DNA of 18,394 nucleotides from an uncultured Eggerthellaceae bacterium (GTDB lineage Bacteria; Actinomycetota; Coriobacteriia; Coriobacteriales; Eggerthellaceae): NCBI GenBank assembly GCA_948829205.1, contig CAQLOA010000012.1, positions 1-18,394 of the forward strand, given 5' to 3'. Shown one piece after another: positions 13,610-18,394 of this stretch. The number at the start of each line of letters is the position of its first letter. Within the stretch, counting starts at the first letter, position 1. The notes beneath the pieces were generated by a model. The model saw only the letters and a program-made list of their open reading frames with translations, had not been told where the DNA came from and searched no databases. The position numbers and the translations under genes were made by a program.

Positions 13610-15247
13610 CTACTCCCACGACCACTTGTCCACGTTGTTGACCAGCGACCAGCCGTGGCCGTGGGGGTGAGGCTTCTGGTCGGCCACGTTCAGCCCGTCG
13701 CGCTTGAAGTACAAGTGGTCGACGTTCGCCAGCCAGACCCAGGGTGCGCCGCCTTCGGGCGCGAAGCCTTCGCTGCCGTCCCAGGCGGCGGCCTGCCATT
13801 CGGGATACGATTCCTCGACCGTCGTGGCGGCCAGCGCGGCGTCCAGATGTGCGTCCACGCCGGCGTTCTCGTACACCGCGTAATTCCCGGCGGAAGGCCC
13901 GTAGTGCAGGGTGTACACCTCGATGGGGCTGTTGGCGCCCCATCCCCACAGCACCGGCGTGTCGTACTCGCGCGGATAGATGTCGTCCCAGCCGCCGCCT
14001 ATGGGCAGCACCTCTATGCCGACCTCGGACATCTGGTTTGCGAACTCGTTCGCCAGCGCCTGGCGAACCGGGTCGGACGCGCTGTAGCAAAGCTCGAAGC
14101 TGGCACGTACGCCGTCCTTCGCGTACACGCCGTCGTCGCCCAGCGCCCAGCCGCCTTCCTCCAGAAGCTGTCGCGCGAGCGCTCGATCGAAGTCTACCTT
14201 CATGGCGTCGCTGGACCAGGGCATCCCGTCTGAGACGCTGTAGGCTTCGGTGCCGTAGCCGTCCAGCACGTTGTCGATCATCGCCTTGCGGTCCACCGCA
14301 TGGTTTATGGCCTTGCGCAGCGCTGCGTCGCAGGTGACCTGGTTGCCTGTCGCGTATGTGGCCGTGCCGTCCTTCTTGCTTCCGCCAGGCGCCACGCAGG
14401 GAAGCGATATGCCGCGGCTGTCGACCGACTTGCAAACGAGCAGCCCGTAGCCGGCCACGTTGGTGTTGTTCGCGACCGTGGCCGCCGTGTAGGAGACGTC
14501 GGCCTGGCCGGATTGCGCCGCAGCGACCGATGCGTCCTCTTCCATGAACAGCACGACCAAGCGGTCGATGTTGGGCTTTTCGCCGTAGTAGTCGGGGTTT
14601 GCCTTCAGTATGACCTGCTGGCCCTCGTTCCACTGCTCAAGCATGTAGCGGCCGCTGCCTATGGGGTTGCGTCCGTAGTCGGGGCCGTAGGCGTGCTCGG
14701 GCACGATGCCCACCACGGCCAGCGTGTACAGGAACGCGTTGAACGGCTTGGTCAGGGTCACGACGCACGTGACGTCGTCGGTTGCGACCGCGTCGGCAAC
14801 CATGGAAAGGTCGGCCTCGGCGGCCTCGTTGTCGCGTATTCCTAGTATGGTGAACGCCACGTCGGCGGCGGTCAGGGGCTCGCCGTCGGTGAACTTCACG
14901 TCGTCGCGCACCTTGAACGTCCAGGTCAGGCCGTCTTTCGAGCATTCGTAGGAAGTGGCAAGGTCGTTCACGAATTCCAGCTGCGTGTTCGTGGTGAACA
15001 GCGTCGACTGTATCAAGGGCTCGTGCACGTGCTCGCCGCATCCCCACGAGAACAGCGGGTCGAAGCCTGCCGCGGGTTCGGACGTGGGTGTCATGGTGAC
15101 CACGACTTGGCTCTTGTCGATGGCGGCCGACGAAGCGGAGCTCGACCCGGCGGGGGAGGAGCATCCGGGAAGGGTACCTCCCGCCAGCGCGCATAGCGCC
15201 CCCATTCCTGCAAGGGCCACGAACTTGCGGCGCGTGAGGTTCTGCAT
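13610..15247 (-). CDS. Periplasmic/lipoprotein substrate-binding protein of nickel/peptide ABC transporter (SBP_bac_5)
   Basis: A 545-residue family 5 binding protein. The N-terminus combines a twin-arginine-like TRRKFVALAG (5-14) with a lipobox LPGC (C29), followed by a serine-rich linker, so it is probably a Tat-exported lipoprotein. Family features include LATSYECSKDGLTWTFKVRDDVKFTDGEPLTAADV in pieces and the NPIGSGRYML stretch. Two details hint at metal: WGCGEHVHEP (C70, H73, H75) in the mature N-terminal part and PHPHGHGW near the C-terminus. Whether these bind nickel is untested, and peptide or metallophore cargo remains possible. AAAGGAG precedes the ATG. It is the first gene of the transporter operon and is preceded by the paired GTTAC operators. 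Confidence 0.92.
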   Translation of the reverse strand: MQNLTRRKFVALAGMGALCALAGGTLPGCSSPAGSSSASSAAIDKSQVVVTMTPTSEPAAGFDPLFSWGCGEHVHEPLIQSTLFTTNTQLEFVNDLATSYECSKDGLTWTFKVRDDVKFTDGEPLTAADVAFTILGIRDNEAAEADLSMVADAVATDDVTCVVTLTKPFNAFLYTLAVVGIVPEHAYGPDYGRNPIGSGRYMLEQWNEGQQVILKANPDYYGEKPNIDRLVVLFMEEDASVAAAQSGQADVSYTAATVANNTNVAGYGLLVCKSVDSRGISLPCVAPGGSKKDGTATYATGNQVTCDAALRKAINHAVDRKAMIDNVLDGYGTEAYSVSDGMPWSSDAMKVDFDRALARQLLEEGGWALGDDGVYAKDGVRASFELCYSASDPVRQALANEFANQMSEVGIEVLPIGGGWDDIYPREYDTPVLWGWGANSPIEVYTLHYGPSAGNYAVYENAGVDAHLDAALAATTVEESYPEWQAAAWDGSEGFAPEGGAPWVWLANVDHLYFKRDGLNVADQKPHPHGHGWSLVNNVDKWSWE

Positions 15248-15282
15248 CTTTCTCTCCTTTGTCGGCGCGACTTTCTGTCTTG

Positions 15283-15347
15283 GGTGTTACCATTTTTTGA
15301 TGCGTAACACCACGATAACACAGTGTTACGATAATCCAATCGGTAAC
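15283..15347. promoter_or_regulatory. Two GTTAC-N13-GTAAC inverted repeats (putative NikR-type operators)
   Basis: Site 1: GGTGTTAC (15283-15290) pairs with GTAACACC (15304-15311), a perfect 8-bp inverted repeat. Site 2: GTTAC (15325-15329) pairs with GTAAC (15343-15347). Both have 13-base gaps between the GTTAC cores, and their centres are 39 bases apart. The inner half-sites also form GTAACAC-N12-GTGTTAC. The array lies 36-100 bases upstream of the binding-protein start, where its promoter should be. From memory, NikR sites in some Deltaproteobacteria share a GTGTTAC-type half-site with a similar gap. This fits nickel-dependent repression but no regulator gene is in the window. Confidence 0.65.
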
Positions 15348-15369
15348 CTTGGGTGTGGTTGGGGCGTGA

Positions 15370-15386
15370 CAGGGGAACGCCCCCTG
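15370..15386. other. Small GC-rich hairpin in the divergent intergenic region
   Basis: CAGGGG (15370-15375) and CCCCTG (15381-15386) form a 6-bp stem with a five-base loop, extendable by an A-T pair. It lies between the GTTAC operators and the hydrolase gene. No T-tract follows on either strand. Role unknown; the rest of this intergenic stretch shows only a possible -10-like TACTAT at 15469-15474 with no good -35. Confidence 0.25.
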
Positions 15387-15506
15387 TTCCACAAACGTCT
15401 TCTGACATGCGAGCAAACGGCTGCGAAACGAATGCGTCCCAGTGGCCCTATGCGCTGTAGCTGCGCCATACTATGTATTTGAACCCGACCGAGAAATGAG
15501 GGCGAC

Positions 15507-16523
15507 ATGCCGATGAACAAGGCCGTCGAGGCCACAGTGAACGCCATAACCAAGCTGCGGCCCGACATCACGAAGGCGTACAAGCGCCAGCGCGTGGCCG
15601 AGGACGCCAGCGCGAAGCTGACCATCGCGAGCCCGCGCTGCCGCATAGACGACGCCACCGTCGAAGCGCCTGACGGCTACGGCATCCCCATACGCGTGTT
15701 CACCCCGCTCGACATCGACTTCTCGCTGAAGTCGGGCCTGCACGTGAACGAGGACCATCGCGGCACCATCCTGTTCTTCCACGGCGGCGGATGGGCCAAC
15801 GGCGACATAGACTTCTACACCGACTCGTGCATGCGCACGGCGCTGCGGCTGGAAAGGCGCCTGGTGTCGGTGGACTACCGGCGCTCGCCCGAACACCGGT
15901 TCCCCGCAGCCATCGAGGACTGCTACGAGGTGGCGCGCCAGCTGTTCGCAGGCAAGGTCGTGGAAGGCGTCGACCCTGACAACATCGTGCTGTTTGGCGA
16001 CTCGGCCGGAGGCAACATCGCGGCCGTGGTGTCGCTGATGGCCCGCGACAGGGGCGACTTCGCGCCGAGGACGCAGATGCTCCTGTACCCACTGACCTAC
16101 GACGACCACAGCGAGACGTCCGTCTTCGACTCGGTGCACGAGAATGGCGAAGGCTACCTGCTTACCCGCGAGGACATACTCGGCTACATAGGCATGTACC
16201 TCAACGGACCCGACGACTACCGGAACCCCTACTTCGCGCCGCTGCTCGAGCCGAGCCTGGCCGGCCAGCCGCGCACGCTGGTCGTCACCGCCGAGTACTG
16301 CCCGCTGCGCGACGAGGGCGAGGCCTATGCCGCGCGGCTGGAGGCCGACGGCAGCGAAGCGGTCTGCTTCCGCATCCTGGGAGGCGTGCACGGGTACTTC
16401 CTCTATCCCACGGTGCTCACCCTGGTGCGCGACACGTATTCCATAATGAAGGCATTCCTGGACGGCGACGATCTGCCCCAGCAGGACGGTTCCCGATGGC
16501 TAGAGATCCTTGGTACCGTCTAG
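15507..16523 (+). CDS. Alpha/beta hydrolase, hormone-sensitive-lipase (HSL) type
   Basis: A 338-residue esterase-type enzyme with a full catalytic set. The oxyanion-hole motif is HGGGW (H92-W96), the nucleophile elbow GDSAGG (S166), the acid D269 (PLRDEG) and the base H295 (GGVHGYF). DYRRSPEHRFPAAIEDCY is the conserved HSL-family segment between oxyanion hole and elbow. No signal peptide is seen, so it acts in the cytoplasm, probably on a short-chain or membrane-derived ester. The ATG at 15507 has AGGG upstream; a second Met is two codons later. Its last 28 bases overlap the next gene, so it should be made together with the condensation-like protein. Substrate unknown. Confidence 0.92.
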   Translation: MPMNKAVEATVNAITKLRPDITKAYKRQRVAEDASAKLTIASPRCRIDDATVEAPDGYGIPIRVFTPLDIDFSLKSGLHVNEDHRGTILFFHGGGWANGDIDFYTDSCMRTALRLERRLVSVDYRRSPEHRFPAAIEDCYEVARQLFAGKVVEGVDPDNIVLFGDSAGGNIAAVVSLMARDRGDFAPRTQMLLYPLTYDDHSETSVFDSVHENGEGYLLTREDILGYIGMYLNGPDDYRNPYFAPLLEPSLAGQPRTLVVTAEYCPLRDEGEAYAARLEADGSEAVCFRILGGVHGYFLYPTVLTLVRDTYSIMKAFLDGDDLPQQDGSRWLEILGTV

Positions 16524-17854
16524 ACAACGTAGGCAGGTTCTACTCCGCGCAGGCGGGTCGCGCGGCCCAGACCGTGTTCCGCATAGCCGCCGGCATGTCC
16601 GAGGATGTCGACCCCGGCGCGCTGCAGCGGGCGCTCGACCGCGCGCTTGACGTCTTCCCGGGGTTCAACGTCACGTTGAAGTCGGGGCTGTTCTGGCACT
16701 ACCTCGAACAGGCTCCCTCGAAGCCGAAGGTGTCGCACGAGAATCTTCCGCCTTGCGCGCCTATGCATGCCGGCCCCAGCAGCGTGCTGGTGCGCGTCAG
16801 CTACAGCGGAAGGCGCATCAACCTGGAGATGTCCCACATGGTCTCGGACGGTCGTGGCACGATGCAGCTGTTCCGCACCCTCGTGGCCTTCTACGTGCAG
16901 GAACGCTATGGTGTGCCGGTGGAACTCGAGCCCTATTCGCGAGGCGAGGAGCACAAGACCGAGGACAGCTTCTCGGCGAACTACGAACGCAAGGCGTCGG
17001 GGACGACGGCGAAGCCGAAGGCCTACCGCATAAAGGGATGGCGCGACATGGGTGCGCAGCAGTTCATGGAGGTGCACCTGTCTGCCTCGCAGGTGCGCGA
17101 AGCCGCCAAGGTGCTGGGGGTGGGCCTCACGCCGCTGCTGATCGCCGCCGTGGTCTGCGCCATCCGCGACGGCATGTCGGTCCGCGACCGCGAACGCGGG
17201 CGGGCCATATGCATCACGGTGCCGGTCGACCTGAGGCGCTTCTTCGGGTCCGAGACGCTGCGGAACTTCTTCGGCCTGGCCTACGTGTCGTACGTGCCGG
17301 GCGTCGAAGGCGAGACGCTCGCCCAGGTGGCGGCCGACGTGGAAGGGCAGCTGCGCGACGCCACGCAGCCCGATGTGCTCAAGAGGCGCATGAACCGCAT
17401 GGTGAAGCTGCAGAAGAATGCGGCGCTGCGCGTCGCCCCGGTGTTCCTGAAGGACGCGGTGCTGGGGCTTGCGGCGCGCGTGGCCGGGCGCGAGGTGACC
17501 ACTGCGGCGTCGAACCTGGGACGCGTCGAGATGCCTCGGGGCACGGAAGGCTTCGTGGAAAGCGTCGTCGTGATGACGTCCACCACGGGGATCGACTTCG
17601 TCATGTCCACCTACGGAGACGACCTAAGCGTCGGGATATCAAGCGTGCTGGTGTCCAACGACATCCCGCGCCGCTTCGTGAGGGCGTTCACGGGGCTTGG
17701 GGTGAAGGCCGTGGTTGACCTGAACCGCACGCGCGAGGAAGTGGACGTCGCGCTGCGCCAGGAGCGCATGGAGCACGCGCTTTTGCACCACGGCGAAGAT
17801 GCGTGTGTCAAAAGCGAACGCCCCCGTCACGCCCTCGGAGGCGATGTGTCATGA
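16496..17854 (+). CDS. Condensation-domain / alcohol-acetyltransferase-like protein
   Basis: A 452-residue protein of the CoA-dependent acyltransferase fold. SHMVSDGRG carries the HxxxDG catalytic motif (H114, D118, G119). Later segments ICITVPVDLRRFF and TAASNLGRVEMP match the PVxLR and SNxG motifs seen in condensation-like and AATase (PF07247) proteins. It is free-standing: there is no carrier-protein or adenylation domain next to it. It probably moves an acyl or acetyl group onto an alcohol, amine or lipid. It starts inside the end of the hydrolase gene and its stop overlaps the next start by four bases. The pairing of an ester-forming and an ester-cleaving enzyme is suggestive, but neither substrate is known. 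Confidence 0.82.
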   Translation: MARDPWYRLDNVGRFYSAQAGRAAQTVFRIAAGMSEDVDPGALQRALDRALDVFPGFNVTLKSGLFWHYLEQAPSKPKVSHENLPPCAPMHAGPSSVLVRVSYSGRRINLEMSHMVSDGRGTMQLFRTLVAFYVQERYGVPVELEPYSRGEEHKTEDSFSANYERKASGTTAKPKAYRIKGWRDMGAQQFMEVHLSASQVREAAKVLGVGLTPLLIAAVVCAIRDGMSVRDRERGRAICITVPVDLRRFFGSETLRNFFGLAYVSYVPGVEGETLAQVAADVEGQLRDATQPDVLKRRMNRMVKLQKNAALRVAPVFLKDAVLGLAARVAGREVTTAASNLGRVEMPRGTEGFVESVVVMTSTTGIDFVMSTYGDDLSVGISSVLVSNDIPRRFVRAFTGLGVKAVVDLNRTREEVDVALRQERMEHALLHHGEDACVKSERPRHALGGDVS

Positions 17855-18394
17855 TGCGCTGCGACGAATGCCGTGCCGACTTCCGGGGCGACCTGGACAA
17901 GTGCCCACTTTGCGGAAGCGCGCTTCGTGGGGCGCCCGTGCCGTCCGCGTTTCCGAAGATCGGCCACGAGCGCAAGAGCCGCCGCGTGCGGGCCATGCTG
18001 GGCGGAGCCACGCTGATGATGCTGGCCGCCATAGTCGCGCTGTGCGTCGTTGCGGGGGTTTCTGCGTGGAGATGCGTTCTGGCCTGCGCCGCGCTGGTGG
18101 TCAACTACGTGTTCGTGCGGAACATGGTGGTGCATTCGCCCGACGTGCTGCGCCTTCTGCAGCGCTACTACTTCGTGCTGGTGGCCATGGCGTTCATCTG
18201 GTTCTTTGCAACGTGGGACGCCTCCATCTCGACGTACGTCATCCCATGCCTGTGCATCACGGGAACTCTGTTCGAGTCGCTGCTGCTGGCCGTCTTCCGC
18301 TCGCGTTTCCTCGGCGACTATGCGAAGTACCTGCTGTTCGTCATCGTGCTGGGAGTGCTTCCGCTGGCGCTGTTCTTCACGGGCACCGTGGAAT
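17851..18394 (+). CDS. Zinc-ribbon multi-pass membrane protein (DUF6320-like), 3' truncated by window edge
   Basis: The frame is open from the ATG at 17851 to the window end, 181 codons so far. The N-terminus is a short zinc ribbon, CDEC at C4/C7 and CPLCG at C18/C21. After a basic stretch (RKSRRVRA) come at least five hydrophobic segments, about residues 47-71, 74-90, 105-122, 128-148 and 158-178. The layout matches my recollection of DUF6320 proteins, which lie beside alcohol-acetyltransferase-like and alpha/beta-hydrolase genes in Firmicutes and Actinobacteria. The start overlaps the previous stop (ATGA). No biochemical function is known to me. It may anchor or serve the two upstream enzymes at the membrane. 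Confidence 0.85.
   Translation, partial: MMRCDECRADFRGDLDKCPLCGSALRGAPVPSAFPKIGHERKSRRVRAMLGGATLMMLAAIVALCVVAGVSAWRCVLACAALVVNYVFVRNMVVHSPDVLRLLQRYYFVLVAMAFIWFFATWDASISTYVIPCLCITGTLFESLLLAVFRSRFLGDYAKYLLFVIVLGVLPLALFFTGTVE

Noticed and set aside
13605..14633. Long minus-strand open frame overlapping the binding-protein gene
   Set aside because: It is a frame-shifted shadow of the substrate-binding protein, Arg/Gly-rich with no motif. Only its last 33 codons, after the binding-protein stop, are kept as a small-ORF candidate.
15370..15386. Intrinsic terminator in the divergent intergenic region
   Set aside because: The stem is short, no T-tract follows, and the flanking genes are divergent, so no terminator is needed there.
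15471..16391. 306-residue minus-strand open frame opposite the alpha/beta hydrolase
   Set aside because: Antisense to a gene with a complete catalytic triad. The translation lacks domains and has shadow-type composition.
16753..17718. 321-residue plus-strand open frame inside the condensation-like gene
   Set aside because: Arg/Gly/Ala-rich translation in the wrong frame of a gene with recognisable motifs; a GC-rich shadow.
1..18394. CRISPR array, insertion sequence or prophage genes
   Set aside because: I saw no regularly spaced direct repeats of CRISPR type, no transposase or integrase motifs and no phage structural genes. The only tandem repeat is the 36-bp set at 13513-13602, which has three imperfect copies.

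Overview
The window reads like a chromosome segment from an anaerobic actinobacterium of the Coriobacteriia, most plausibly Eggerthellaceae. This is inferred from gene style only: a Tat-dependent molybdenum respiratory enzyme with its own two-component regulator, set beside high-GC (about 65-70%) transport and envelope genes. No rRNA, intact tRNA or phylogenetic marker is present to confirm it. There are two very different compositional zones. Positions 643-9721 are moderate GC with mixed codon use, and 9854-18394 are strongly GC-rich.

Left edge (1-642): the 5' part of a minus-strand permease of the YraQ/ArsP type (COG0701). It is followed by an AT-rich divergent control region holding a long imperfect inverted repeat and a stem-loop.

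Respiratory module (643-9721, plus strand): a 4x[4Fe-4S] ferredoxin-type subunit, an NrfD-type membrane anchor, a Tat-exported bis-MGD catalytic subunit with a cysteine in the expected Mo-ligand position, and a TorD-family chaperone. Next come a membrane-anchored PhnD-like binding protein, a NarX-type sensor kinase with PAS and GAF-like regions, and a NarL/LuxR response regulator. The structural order (FeS, NrfD, Mo subunit) is that of ttrBCA. A PhnD-like sensor beside a kinase and regulator is the theme of the tetrathionate (TtrS), arsenate (ArrT/ArrK) and arsenite (AioX) systems. My best inference is a respiratory reductase for an oxyanion-like acceptor controlled by a dedicated three-component sensor. 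The substrate cannot be read from sequence. A perfect 28-bp palindrome separates the reductase genes from the chaperone.

Junction (9722-9853): a nested inverted repeat that may terminate transcription, followed by a fragment with a tRNA-like T-loop. The GC content changes sharply here.

Nickel/peptide-type ABC transporter (15247 down to 9854, minus strand): a Tat-like lipoprotein binding protein, a tiny alanine-rich repeat ORF, two DppB/DppC-type permeases and two ATPases, with stops and starts overlapping or nearly touching along most of the operon. The first ATPase has a 12-histidine N-terminal segment. The promoter region carries two GTTAC-N13-GTAAC inverted repeats, which I recall as resembling NikR operators of some Deltaproteobacteria. 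Together these favour nickel, or another transition metal, as cargo.

Right end (15507-18394, plus strand): a tightly overlapping set of a hormone-sensitive-lipase-type alpha/beta hydrolase, a condensation/alcohol-acetyltransferase-like protein with HxxxDG, and a zinc-ribbon multi-pass membrane protein (DUF6320-like) cut by the window edge. The three look like one functional unit in acyl or ester chemistry at the membrane. I know of no defined pathway for it.
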